From contig JAQFVV010012394.1 of the NCBI GenBank assembly GCA_028023455.1, positions 30,408,385-30,472,384 of the forward strand: DNA of 64,000 bases, given 5' to 3'. Every line of letters starts with the position of its first letter. Position 1 is the stretch's first letter. The notes below the pieces were generated by a model. The model did not search any database and was not told the origin of the DNA. It saw nothing but the letters and a program-made list of their open reading frames with translations. The DNA is from Epiperipatus broadwayi. Lineage: Eukaryota; Onychophora; Udeonychophora; Euonychophora; Peripatidae. This document shows, piece by piece, positions 31,261 through 42,770 of the stretch. The position numbers and the translations under genes were made by a program.

Positions 31261-33945
31261 TTGGGAATAAATATATGCTGCCTTGTGCTAATCACCAAGT
31301 CTGTTTAATTAATATAATAACTGTCCTCTAGCTTCCCTGTTCAATAACTTTTTACAGTAAGAAAATCATTATGTTTTACTTTATTTTATATCTTTTTATA
31401 TGTAGTTATGAGAAACAACAACAGCTAGAAAACATTCATAAATGATTTTGTATATATTTTAATATAAATAGCTTTTAAAAGAATTAATATTAATTCTGTA
31501 GAGTAGAGATATTTCACTCATTTTTAAAACTCTATAATAAATAATCACATATCATATATACATAATGATAAATAATACTTTTATACAGAATACCATTAAA
31601 ATATCTAAAATGGAATAGAAAATGATTATTTTTATACTATAAAAGTTATTCAACATGGCATTCAGGAGCAGTTCAAATATTAATTAAATAGTATTGATGA
31701 TTATAACATGACATTATATCGATTCAGTATAAAACATTTATAATTATATATGTGACATTTCACTACTTTTTATAGAATTCTATAAGTGATTAAAATGTCT
31801 CTATAAAAATTATATCAACCCTTCAAAAGCAACTTATATTAACATATATACGCAGATTTAAGATTTCTTTCTGACAGTTGGTGATTTGGATAATTGTATA
31901 TATAATGATCTGAAATATAGTAGGAAAAGAACATTTTTTTATAAAAAGTTATCGAACATAGCAGCTAGAAGGTAGTTAAAATGTTGATTAAATAGAATTG
32001 GTGATTATAATAACACCACTTACGAAAAAGTGTTCCACGTAAAATTTTTGTCTAAAAATTATTGAAATAAACAATTTCATAAACAACATAAAGTTTAAAA
32101 TTGTCAATGAATAATAAAATCAATAAGTTGTTCATAAATAACTGAATTATAAACAAAGAAAAACATTTCATTTGAAATAAATAAATTTATAAAAATCTAA
32201 AGAGTTATTATCAATAAAAATACAATTAATTAGTTAGAAGGGGGTAGAGGATCTGCTTTAGAAACCTTAAAAACTAAAAGTTTAAAGATTCATTGAAAGG
32301 GAGAGGAAAATTAACTTAACAGTTTTAGAAAATAAATAAAAGTTAAAGTTATGACAGTTCAAAAATAAATTTTTTCTTCAAGTAATTAAAGGTACTCTCT
32401 CTCTTTTTGTTTAAAATATTAAAGAAAAAAAGAAAGAAAACTTTAAAATATAAATCTTTTATATAAATTTAAAATATCTCTTGTCATTTAATTTAAAGAA
32501 AAAATGGTCTTTTCCCATAATTCAAAGAAATATAAATATATATGTGCATTAATAGCGATTGTAAACATAAGTAGTAGTAAAATAAATGTGTGCATGTTGA
32601 TAAAATAAATGTCTGTGGGTTAAAAATTAAAAAACAAATTCAGCAATGGCTACTAATAAAAAAATCCACAAAACAACAAATTAGCAATGGCTACCAACTA
32701 AAAACAGAATTAAAATCTTATCAAAAGAATATAATCAAAAACAGTGGAAGAATTTCAACAACAGATATAGCTGGTAGACATAAAAACCAATTAACAAAGT
32801 GACAAAAGGTCATCACATAAATAGTCCAGTTTTTTATTGATCAATCAGTCAAGCTCAATCTATCAGTTGAGTTCAATCTATCAGTTGAGATCACAATCAT
32901 ATTAAATCAGTTTTTCAATCAATCAATGTTTACCAGGATAATGCAGTGCTAACAACCATTGGAATCATATGACCTTGCTCCAGCCTGAGTTCCAATGCCT
33001 GGATAAAGTGATACCTGCCTAACAACTTGAAAAACTGCCAGGGATATCTAACTATCTTAAAGAATAGTGCCACAAAGTAGTAATTAAAGGAACCTCCACA
33101 AAACCTCAAATCCAACCAGTTGAAAAATTTTATATGAAGCAGCAAACAGCAAGAAGTCCACATTCAAAGCCTATAGGTAATAAATAACTTTTATTATTTC
33201 ATTTCTCATAATAGCCATTGGTAACCTTGAAGCATCCCAGAGTCAATTAATAATAAACTCTATAACCACATAAAACAAACTATTGATGTGCGTGTTTGTG
33301 AAATGTCATATATATCAATGCTTTATGGTATCTTATATTAATTTCATGTATTTATTTAATGCTTCATGTTATCATATTTTATCGTATGAATTAAGAATGT
33401 GTGTGGTCATTATGTAGATTATCATTGTTTGTATTTAATTGAGAAAATTTAGAAGTTGTTTAAAAGTTATAATAATAAGTACGTATTTAAAAATAAATTA
33501 CCTTTAAACTTAATGCTTGTTGATCAATTCTTTTACCACTAAATAAAGTAACACTATATTATACTATCCTTTTGATTGAACTAGTCATGGGATATTTAGA
33601 GTGCTGGAGTATGGGCCTACTGTCCAGTGCATGTTAGTTATACCATGTAATTAGCTGTAACCTGAGGTTTACCTCAAAACAAATAAAGTGCTTTGGATAG
33701 AAGGGTTTGAATCTAGCAGTCATGGTGGGCCATGGTCTGGAAATGTGATCATGTTATGCATGGAATAGCTTAGTCTGATCATGGGTATCATTGATAGCTC
33801 TGATATCAATGGTATTCTCCCCTCTGCTTGAAGGGCTGGTCCATTCATGTAATATGTATAATATAAAATTATGATAAATAAGGTTTAAACCCAGTTAAAC
33901 TTATCAAATAGAGTGTTCCAGATTATCTACCTAACAGACCCAGTT

Positions 33946-33948
<3 letters not shown>
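31261..33948. other. No confident feature; minor repeats only
   Basis: AT-rich. There is a short direct repeat of CTATCAGTTGAG-like units at 32858-32890, a repeated CAGCAATGGCTAC-like block at 32641-32695, and a GC-richer patch at 33590-33850 containing a B-box-like GGGTTTGAATC (33706-33716) that may be an old SINE. No coding evidence. Confidence 0.4.

Positions 33949-33991
<43 letters not shown>
33949..33991. repeat. (TA)n microsatellite
   Basis: A pure TA dinucleotide run of about 43 bp. Confidence 0.95.
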
Positions 33992-33994
<3 letters not shown>

Positions 33995-34394
33995 AATAAC
34001 CAAAGCAGAATCTAAATCTGTTGTTAAGGCAACACCTATAACTAAAATGTGGATTTCTCTAGATTTTAACTATAGAGATGACTTTGGAAATAGATTGTAG
34101 ATTCTGTGGTCTATTTAAGTGTTGGCTATACATGTGTATAACAGATAAAATAATATATAATAAACAAAATGCTCAAATTAAATCTGCCGATTTCAAAATA
34201 ACAATAAAAAAGCTGTAGCAGCTAATGGCATGATTGCTATTTTGAATAGCTCTGTACAATGCTACTTAACATAAAAAAGAACTTTTAATTTTTTAAACTA
34301 TTAAAAATTAAGATTCACTAGACAAGTGTTTATGAAAGCCTTTTATCAATAACACCAGGACTTTAAACCCAGTTATTTAGATCAAAAATTGTGA

Positions 34395-34520
34395 TAATAT
34401 TTAAATACATGTATATTGTCTATACTAAACTTAATGTAATTATAACTTGAACTCAGACTTTCAATCTCCCCACAGCTATCCATTCCATCTTATACAACTG
34501 ATATACATGATATTGTAATG
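34395..34520 (-). repeat. Family A fragment
   Basis: It contains the reverse of the family A blocks: TTTAAATACATGTATATTGTC, TTGAACTCAGACTTTCAATC (inverted B-box-like end), and CATCTTATACAACTGATA. It ends before the ribozyme, so only the unit ends remain. Confidence 0.65.
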
Positions 34521-37440
34521 GTCAGATTTTACATTCACATAACAAAATTCAGAGTCCAGGCAAAATCCACCAAAACTGATTGAAATGAGATGGTGAGATC
34601 CTGAATCTGACCAAGCTTCAACTCATTTACCAGTACTCCATGATTTAATCTTTTATGAATACCATTTCTGAGGTTACACTCAGTCTCAATTTCTTTCAGT
34701 GAGCTGGCTCTCAGGGAGAAATATGAGATTCAAGGGGGTATTAATGACTTAACTGTAACTTAAAAGTTAAATAGACTACTTAATATGCTCATTAACTTAA
34801 ATAACAGAATGCTTATTCATTATGTAAATCATTAAGAAATTTGGGGGTGGACTGCAAGCAATAGACGTGAAACAATTTGTAATTTAAATTCGTTTATTTA
34901 ATAATAAATTAAATAAAAAAAACAACAACAATTATATAGTGTTAATATATGAATTAATGCACATGGGCATTATGTAGTGGATGAGACTATTATTAATACA
35001 ATGGTCTCATCTTAACATATAAAATAGACCCATTTATGCATTTGTGTGTTTAATAAAATCATGCCTATATTTTTTAATATGCCAAACCTATTTGTATTGG
35101 TGTGCTAATGTTACAAGTTAATATTCTAGCTGAGATGATTACTACATAGAGTTAATAATCTAATGATTACTACATAAATTTAATAATCTAGCTGAGATAA
35201 TTACTACATAGATATGACTGTTATATATATTAACAATGTGAGCAACTAACTAAATTAGCTCAAGATGATCAAGATTCAACATTGTAAACAAAGTTACAGT
35301 TTCAGACAAATGATGAATAGTTAATTGATAAGGAGAAAAAAAAACTGGTTACTTTTAGATTCACATATATATGCTATGGCACTAAATGAAACACTAAAAA
35401 TAAGTTTGCGGTGTGAGTAATTATTCACGGGCTTCAGAATCAAATGCTCAGTGACCTAAGACTGGGCAACTTGCTGCAATTAATATGAACATATCTAGTT
35501 CAAAAACTCAGATAGGCTTATGAAAATGTTTGGGACCCTTGTGTTCCAGTTCTAAACAATAGCCATACCTGAACTAAGGTAGATGGGAGCAGTCTCCACC
35601 ACAAACCAGAAGGGGTAGCAAGATGTAATATACAAATATGCTATAAGTAAAATCCAAATATATATATATATATATATAACTAATTAATTGCACCTAAAAC
35701 ATAGCTTTTATCTGTTAAACTAACACAACCCAGTTCTTAAACTAGAATTATAATTATGCTAACAGAAATGGATAAAACTAAATTATAATTTAAGATAAAA
35801 TACTGAATCTGCATACATAACTATAATTAAGGAGCAGAAAGTATATTTGATGGGCACTAATAACGTTAACAAATATACCTTTAATATCATCTCTAGCTAG
35901 CCCATCACTTCTAATTAATAGATATTAAAAGTCATAAGTTATAATAACTGACTATGCAAACCATAATGAAATATAATGATAATAACAAGCATGTAGAGAT
36001 TAATTATTATCTAACATAATAAATTTTGAAACAGCTGTTCATATACTAAGTAGCATTCTTAAAATATTAAAATGGAGATATTAATAATTATCTCTCCTTT
36101 AAAAGTTTACTAAAATTACAGTGTTTCCTGTTTAGAAATACTTGGCAAATTATAACTTATACAAAATAACTTGAGATAAATAATTAGAATAATATATATA
36201 TAGGCATAACCACAGTATAAAAAAATTTAGATAATTAATGATTACAGTTAATTTAATTTAAAGAAGTAAATTATATTTATAGAGATAAATTCAGGCAAGA
36301 TTTATACAGGTTTAGATTTATAAATGATTTTACTTTAAACAGAGTTTTAAATAATAATAGTGAACATTCATTATTTAAATAAGCTAGTTTAACATTAAAC
36401 ATTACATATTTAAGATCAATTAAGAGCTTTGTGGTTTGTGAAGAAAATATTACCAATCTTTTTTATTAGACCTGGTACTTCAGGCACATCAGACAGTAGG
36501 TGTAGTGACACTCTTCTCTGGATAGGTGGTCTGGTTTAAGATGTCTTATTTATATGGCAGGCTGTTGCTGGAAGTCTTCCATCTCCATGATGGTGGTTAC
36601 ATACCATTGTGGCATGTAGGATGGGGTTCGAAGTCACCATCTTCCTGCAAAAAAAATGGCAAATCTATGGCCTCCTACTCCACCATTTCAAATTACAAAT
36701 GAGCATGGATTCTAGTAGCAATGCTTTTTAAAATTTACAGAGTAATAAAAAGAGTATAAATGATAGGGTATTTATATGATTTTCAAATCCTACAATATTT
36801 TGTCAACAAACTGAATTTACAGTTGGTATATCCATTAGCACTTATTTGCCATTTTATATTTTAATTTACAAAATTGATTAAACCTTTGTTTGAATTTTAA
36901 ATATGATATTTTAAATTTATCTTGGTGTTTCGATTCCCCAAAGACTTGCTAATAGTTCCAGATCAGTGGATTTTGTTTATAAAATACATTTTTGAAAATA
37001 TTCTTGCAAAAAAATAAGATTTAAACTTCACTCACATGCTATATTGACACAGGTGTGTGGTGGCATGATTTTTGTTTATAACTATTTTAATTTAAAATTA
37101 AGAATTATTAGAAACTTTTAAATAACATTTCATTATATATGTAACATGGTGTTAAGTGAACTTTATACATATACATGCGATTTTTAATATAAAATAACAA
37201 ATTGATTCATTTATCAAAATAAAATCTACAACTTAAAAGATATAAATTTTAAATAAATTATACACATTGTAATATATATATACTTATAATAGTACAATCA
37301 TTTATCTACATATATATATGATGCTACATATATAATTGTGTTGACACTTATACACATGTACCCCTAGAGAGTTTAAATCCAGCACAGATGGAGTTATGGA
37401 GTAAAATAAGTGAAATGTATATGAAGTCAGAAATATACTG
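34440..37440 (-). repeat. Large inverted duplication F, right arm
   Basis: Reverse complement of 25800-30240 apart from the insertions in that arm. It preserves unoccupied sites for both the ribozyme palindrome (about 35219-35226) and the CATCA-tailed LINE (about 34980-35000). A GC-richer block at 36470-36660 matches 26500-26700 and may once have been coding, but frames are broken in both arms. Confidence 0.75.
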
Positions 37441-37529
37441 TTTCAATATATATGAAAAAATAAATGATCTACAATATAATATTCGCATAAACAGGGGCTT
37501 TAAGCATTTCATCCTCCAAATTTCAATGA

Positions 37530-37830
37530 AATGAATGGCTGAAGAATTGGAGAGTGGAAAAGATTGTCCATTAATGTTTGAAGATTTACTATCTTAATGT
37601 AATTGTATATATGTGTGTGAAATGGTGATCTGAACCAATTTATGAGTGTTGGCACAGCACAAAATACTTTATTGGGGATCATTTATCTTTTTTACATGTA
37701 TGTGATCATGTATATTAGTTGTATAAGATGAATTGGATAGCTGTTGGGAGATTGAAAGTCTGAGTTCAAGCCCCCTATAATATATAGGGCATATATAAAA
37801 ATTAAAAGTAATCCTTTTTTTCCCTAATAA
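37530..37830 (+). repeat. Family A repeat, copy with relic ribozyme
   Basis: It begins ATGGCTGAAGAATTGGAG and includes the ATTAATGTTTGAAGATTTGC-like block. A hammerhead relic (37627-37683) follows, and then the B-box-like GAGTTCAAGCCCCC (near 37760-37773). This single unit shows the family order: body, ribozyme, B-box region. Confidence 0.75.
37627..37683 (+). ncRNA. Hammerhead relic (family A)
   Basis: GATCTGAACCAA, mutated core TTTATGA (37639-37645), stem II GTGTTG/CAGCAC, AAAA in place of GAAA, ATACTTTAT as stem III, TTGGGGATCAT as the 3' stem I strand. Stems are preserved, but C3, G5 and G12 have mutated, so it should be inactive. Confidence 0.65.
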
Positions 37831-38448
37831 ATTAACATTGACTTAGGAAAATGTGATGTTTCCTAACTTGTTAAAATATTCCAGAAAGTTTGATGTTTTA
37901 ATTATTATTATGATGTAAATATTCAGAGTTTGCTTTTCCACTAATAAATATATTCAAGATTTTGGTCTTTACCAATGAGTCATCCATTTCATATTTACCA
38001 TCTTGCAACCCTCATTATTATACAAGTCAGACCACTCATCTCTATGTAAACATTTTGGAATCATTTCACTTCATAGGTGAATTAAACGTAAACAGTGGAA
38101 TAACATAACTTAATATATATTTAAACTTCATTTCATACATATAAATATACTAATATATTTGTTAAATTAAATATCTTTTATGGATTAAAATATCACTAGT
38201 ATCTAACTTTACATGAATTTCAGTAATACTGCAGTGTAAAACATACATAAGTCTGATTAAAATAGCACAGGTAAATCACACCTATGTTTGTTTCACAACA
38301 TAGGGCTGCTGAAATTAATATAAGATAGTGTTAGTGATATTTTATATTTGAATTTCAGACAGTGATATGTGATATCTGACTGGTTCTAATTATTATGATT
38401 AATTATTGTAATAATAACAAACCAAAAAATACCATATGATACTAAATT
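37831..38448. other. No recognised feature
   Basis: AT-rich sequence; nothing identifiable. Confidence 0.4.
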
Positions 38449-38656
38449 ATCCAAGCACTATCACTTTTACACAATGCTTTATTTACTACCCTTATCTTAC
38501 AGTTTACAGTTTTGATTGCCCCAGCAATCTTATTTATATTCATATGCTTGTATTATGTTGTAGTTCTGAAGAAGATTTCTGGGGCAATCAAAACTGTAAG
38601 CTGTAAGAAAAGGGTGGTAAATAAAGCATTGTGTAACAGTGGTAAAGTGCTGGGAC
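38449..38656. mobile_element. MITE-like foldback element
   Basis: The two ends are imperfect inverted repeats of about 80 bp. CAATGCTTTATTTACTACCC (38474-38493) and TTTTGATTGCCCCAG (38511-38525) are mirrored by CTGGGGCAATCAAAA (38579-38593) and the GGGTGGTAAATAAAGCATTG block (38611-38630). Outermost, CAAGCACTATCAC mirrors GTGGTAAAGTGCTGG loosely. It encodes nothing of its own. Overlapping open frames are by-products. Confidence 0.8.
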
Positions 38657-38959
38657 ACTTTAGTATTATATGGTATACATTTGGCAATGTAATAAGAAAG
38701 AGTAGTTATTATACTTCTTGAAGAAAACCCCAAAAAATATTTATGGTGATAACAAATATTTGCATAATCATTCTCAACTGGAAAAGTTTTAAATTTTGCA
38801 AAAGTAAACATCATCATATGCAAAGAAAAAATATCACATAACATATCATATGACTTCAGCTTACATATTCTGTTTTAGCAATACATTTTTTACCTTCTTT
38901 ATCCATTTACAGTAAGCTTTAAAAAGGAATGATGGATGCCAGATGACAGTGCTTAATAA

Positions 38960-39050
38960 ACCCCTATCTGTGCTTTTTTGTTCCAAATCCCCAAACTAGT
39001 TTCAGGCTTATGGCTTTCATCAATGAAGAGCTATGGATACTGAAATAGTG
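38960..39050 (-). ncRNA. Hammerhead relic related to family D/E
   Basis: The minus strand reads CUUCA, UUGAUGA (39023-39017), a stem II of AAGC/GCCU type, GAAA (39003-39000), stem III AC-UA-GU, U17, and UGGGG pairing with CUUCA. C3 is U while G8 is kept. Stem III and the UGGGGAU stem I strand match the elements at 60432-60664 and 63408-63655. Confidence 0.6.
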
Positions 39051-39405
39051 AAACTGAATCTTTAGGATCCAGTGTAACTTCTCTCCTGATCCTATTATTT
39101 ACCTTTACATTATCCTATCAAACTATTAGCCCAAACTAAAAACTAAAAAACATATGTTTTCAATCTAAACCAACTTGTTTGTATAGTCATATAGAAGTGA
39201 ATCCAACTCAGTTTCAATACAATATGGTGTCTTTAGTTTTTTAATAACTAGTTATACACCAATAAAATATCACATGACCTCAGCTAAAATTACTATTTTT
39301 TTCATAAAGAAAACACATGCTGTTATTAAATTATTATTGTTCATGCTTTTTTATAGTTGTATGAACAATGGCATTTGAAAAAAACATCTAACACATTAAA
39401 AATTG
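39051..39405. other. No recognised feature
   Basis: AT-rich sequence next to the inverted RTE-like LINE. Confidence 0.4.
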
Positions 39406-39409
39406 CATT

Positions 39410-40540
39410 TATCATCATCACTTTTTAAAGACAATGCCTCATCATTGCAGACACATTAATCTATCTTCAGCAATTTGTTTGTATCTGCATATAAAAAACA
39501 TTCAATTTCACTGATCACATTTTTAAGATAGGATATCCTTGGTCTTGTTTTTCAGTCTTCTTTCTAAAATTCTGCCTTCCAAAATATTTTATAAAAACCT
39601 ATCATGACTTAAAATATAACTCAAAAACTTAATCTTTCTCATTTTATCATATTCAGTAACTCTCTTTTTATTCCAACTTCTATTAATATTTGATTTCTAT
39701 CCAACTATCTTCTCCAAAGGTACATTCCCACTGTTCCCAATTGTTTTCTGTCTTGTTTTCCTAAAGACCATGTCTTACAACCATAAGTCAGTATACTCCA
39801 AATGAATGTTTTAATAAATTTCACTCCATTATTTGTATAAATATTTTTATTTAGTAGTAAAGTTTCTTTATTTTGAAAATAATGTTTTATAAAACAACCA
39901 TTGCGATCATAAGTCATACTTCCTAGATATCCAAATCCCTTAATTTGTTCTAAACTTATATTATTTATCCACACATCAGTCATCCTTTTTATCTTCTGTC
40001 TGCCTATCACCATTACCCTAGACTTATTAACATTTATCTTTAATTTGAAAGATTCTATAGACATATTCAATATCATAAGAATTTTATTTTTTTTATTTTT
40101 TTCTGAGTGCAAATAATATTATATTATCTGTATAATAATACAATGAATATGCTGACCATTAATTTTGATTCCTTTAGTTATATATATATAATCCTTACTA
40201 TATTCTCAATAAATAAATTGACAAAGTGGGTTGGTAATGGGCAGCATTACCTCACACCTCTTCTTATGTTGCGATTCGTTTTGTAACTATTTATAACTAA
40301 GTCTGTATTTTGACATTTATATAAATTTTAAATTAACCATCTATCTTTCCAATCAAGGCTTACATACATTCTTCATCATTTTAAACAACTTCCAATCCAC
40401 TTTGTCAAAAGCATTCTCTAAATCAATAAAAACCACATAAGACTTCCTATTTATTTCCGATCTCCTTTGCAAAAATCATTTTTGATGATATTATTGCTTT
40501 TCTTGTATTTATAAGCATCAAAGTTTAACAGCACAGACCT
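39410..40540 (-). mobile_element. RTE-like LINE, reverse transcriptase and C-terminal part
   Basis: The minus strand gives VVFIDLENAFDKVDW (about 40440-40385), the first catalytic motif of a LINE reverse transcriptase. Further on, the 135-codon frame (39705-40112) contains LKINVNKSRVMVIG, GFGYLGSMTYDRNG and LTYGCKTWSLGKQDRKQ, the usual post-RT series of RTE-type elements. The region between has stops, and the FADD box is not clear. Same broad lineage as 41825-42400 and 59110-61180. Confidence 0.8.
39705..40112 (-). pseudogene. RTE-like ORF2 fragment (post-RT region)
   Basis: A 135-codon open remnant. The lysine-rich KTK-type motif appears as INVNKSRVMVI, followed by the GYLGS strand motif and the YG-x-K/E-T-W motif that is highly conserved in this LINE group. 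Upstream and downstream continuations are frameshifted or stopped. It would have been part of an approximately 1000-residue endonuclease-RT protein. Confidence 0.75.
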
Positions 40541-40649
40541 TGATTAGAGGCCCTACTTTATTATAGTTTACAAAGGTAGAAGTTAGTTGTTATTTGAATT
40601 TTAAATAATATAGTGAGAATGTTTTTTGATAGTATAAGATTTTCATCCC

Positions 40650-40905
40650 CTGCACCATTTGGCACAGTTGGTAAAGCGTCCGACTTGGGATCGGAAGTCT
40701 CTGGATCGATTCTGGCCTTCAAACTTCTTATGAACTCCCGAGCAATAAATCCATTAACATTTTTAGCCCTGCGTGGTTTGGCATAGTTAGTAGAGTGACC
40801 GATTTGGTAATGGGAGGTCCAATAATCAAATCAGGCGATCCAAGATTTGGCTTCGAACTTCTTATCAACTCCTTAGCAATAAAGCTGTTAGACTTTTTTT
40901 CCCTA
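40650..40905 (+). mobile_element. Two tandem tRNA-derived SINEs (family H)
   Basis: The first head has a near-consensus A box TGGCACAGTTGGTAAAGCG (40672-40690), an anticodon-arm-like CCGACTTGGGATCGG, and a B-box-like GGATCGATTC. The second (from about 40768) is more diverged. Both end in the tail CTCC(C/T)(G/T)AGCAATAAA followed by a T run. The loop TGG suggests a proline-type tRNA ancestor, but this is weak. A truncated relative is at 20945-21025. Confidence 0.8.
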
Positions 40906-40964
40906 CAGTGATGGGATATTATTAATAAATTAATTTGATTACAAAAAAAAAGTAATATTTACTA

Positions 40965-41045
40965 AGGCAATAAACCAAAAGCATGTGCGGTTGAAAATAC
41001 GAAGGTAGGGACCTCTACAGGTCTTAACCTCAAGCTTACGCATTG
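40965..41045 (+). repeat. Family J short dispersed repeat
   Basis: It runs from AGTAATATTTACTAAGGC to ACCTCTACAGGTCTTAACC and CAAGCTTACGC. A minus-strand copy is at 49455-49562 and a partial at 58555-58600. Internal palindromes (AGTAATATTTACT, ACCTCTAGAGGT) suggest a small foldback or SINE-like unit. Confidence 0.7.
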
Positions 41046-41824
41046 GAAGAAAAGATAAAATGAATTTCCGATTCTTGTCAGAATGTAATTGATTTATTAA
41101 TATTGAAGGGCGGTTATATAAAAATTTGTCTATAAGACCGTAATTTTTTATAGTTTATACAATTTGCTTTGAATAGATTTAAACAATGAAAGAGAGTGCT
41201 TTTTGTTACACCTATTTATGTATATACTTTAAAATTTTTCCAATTTTGCTATTTTTATTTTAAATTTAATTTACATTTTTATATCATTAGTTTGAAAACA
41301 CATGTTTTGTTGCCTATTTTATTCATGTTTTTTAATTGCAAAAAAAAGAAAAAGAATAATAATAAAAAAAATATAAATAAAAGTTGTCAAAAACACAGCC
41401 AATTTTCTTTTATTTATTTTTTACCAAGAAAAAAAAAACACGTCTAAAACAATCGTGTTTGCATTTGTGAAACAAAAATAAATTTCATCATTTTTTAAAA
41501 ACTTAATATAACAAAATACTTATCAGTCAGATTATTCGTAGCAGCTACAAAACCATAATTACATTTTTATTTATTATTTTAAAATTACATGAAAACAAGA
41601 GTTTGCACCGAAGTAATATTTATTTATAAACAATGCATCTATTACTGTAAATCACAACGTTATCAGCCAAAGCAGATTCGCGACAAATACGTACAAATAG
41701 GTTTCTAAATGGCAATAAAAGAATATTGTATTACACTTTAAAAATAAAAGAAATTCATAATTATATAATAACATTTAAATATGAATGTATCTCTATATAT
41801 ATATGTTTCCATCTGTAGTAATAA
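41046..41824. other. No recognised feature
   Basis: AT-rich sequence with A/T runs; the 83-codon frame at 41196-41447 is low-complexity. Confidence 0.4.
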
Positions 41825-42400
41825 TTTAACCAAGCTATTTGTCAGATTACTTCTACAGATGAAAACATATATTAAACTTGTTTGGGAGTGCTTTTGATAG
41901 AAATAACTTGATATTAAAAGAAAATATACCTATGTGTTTGAAAAGAAAGATTTTTAATAAATCTGTTTTATCAGTTCTTACTTATGGATCTGAGATTTAG
42001 ACACTTAACAGAAAAGCAACAGAGTAACATTTGATCATTCAATGAAATATGGAGAGATGGATGTTAGGAGTAACAAAAGATCAAAAAACCAAATACATGG
42101 ATGAGAGAACAAACAGGTGTTACTGACATCATTAAAAAATTAAGAGATTCAAAGAGAATTGGGATGAACATATTGCTAGAAAAAATGGTAATTGATGGAC
42201 ATTTAACACCTTAAACTGTATTCGAAGAGATTGTAAAACATCTAGAAAGAAACCACGTGTGAGGTGGAGGAATGAAATAAGGAAGTGTGCTGGGGTATTG
42301 TGGAGAAGAGGGAATAGAGATCGGAAAATATAAATTGAATGTGGAGAGACATTTATATTGCTATGGATTGATAATTGTTAAATAATAATGATGATAGATA
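41825..42400 (+). mobile_element. RTE-like LINE 3' end
   Basis: It aligns with 60295-61175. The start has TTGTCAGATTA, then GTAGAAATAACTT-like sequence, then CTTACTTATGGATCTGAGA, which encodes the LTYGSE motif (followed by a premature stop here where relatives have TW). It continues to GGATTGATAATTGTT and a GATA-rich tail (42387-42410). It shows the target of the foldback insertion at 60432 in uninterrupted form near 41935. Confidence 0.8.
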
Positions 42401-42439
42401 GATAGATATGTATGTGTGTATAAGATATCTTTATATAAT

Positions 42440-42770
42440 TGTCTACACTTTTAAGATTGGGAAGATATAACAGAAATAGAATAGAATACATTATAGTGTT
42501 ACATTTTAACATAATATTGAAATATTTCAGAAGGAAAACTTTTCGGTTGAAGAAATTACAAGAAAATATCTTAAAAATATTATGTAAACAGAAAAATGGC
42601 TAGCACTTTCGACCTATGAACGTATTTGTGATTTACATACTGGTTTGTATAGTTAATGCAAAACTCAATTCTAGAGCTGTTTTTATCTCTCTCTCTCCTT
42701 TTTTTGTAATCTTTCTTTGAGGGGAGGGGGTAGAATGGTCACATTTATTTTAAAATGGCTGCTTATTGTG
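42440..42770 (+). mobile_element. LINE lineage 2, 3' end fragment
   Basis: Shared with 58180-58470 and, on the minus strand, with 46900-47130. Landmarks are AATAGAATAGAATACATTAT, TTTCAGAAGGAAAACTTTTC, AACAGAAAAATGG, then a CT-rich tract. One frame reads IEIFQKENFSVEEI with stops nearby. Terminal coding part plus 3' UTR of a LINE different from the RTE-like group above. Confidence 0.65.

Noticed and set aside
38512-38844. Overlapping frames on both strands
   Set aside because: They run through the inverted ends of a MITE-like element and are by-products of its symmetry.
40655-40730. A functional tRNA-Pro-like gene
   Set aside because: A and B boxes are good, but acceptor pairing is poor and the sequence is followed by a conserved SINE tail in tandem copies.
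41196-41447. 83-codon frame
   Set aside because: Composition is dominated by Phe, Lys and Asn from A/T runs; no motif or conserved copy.
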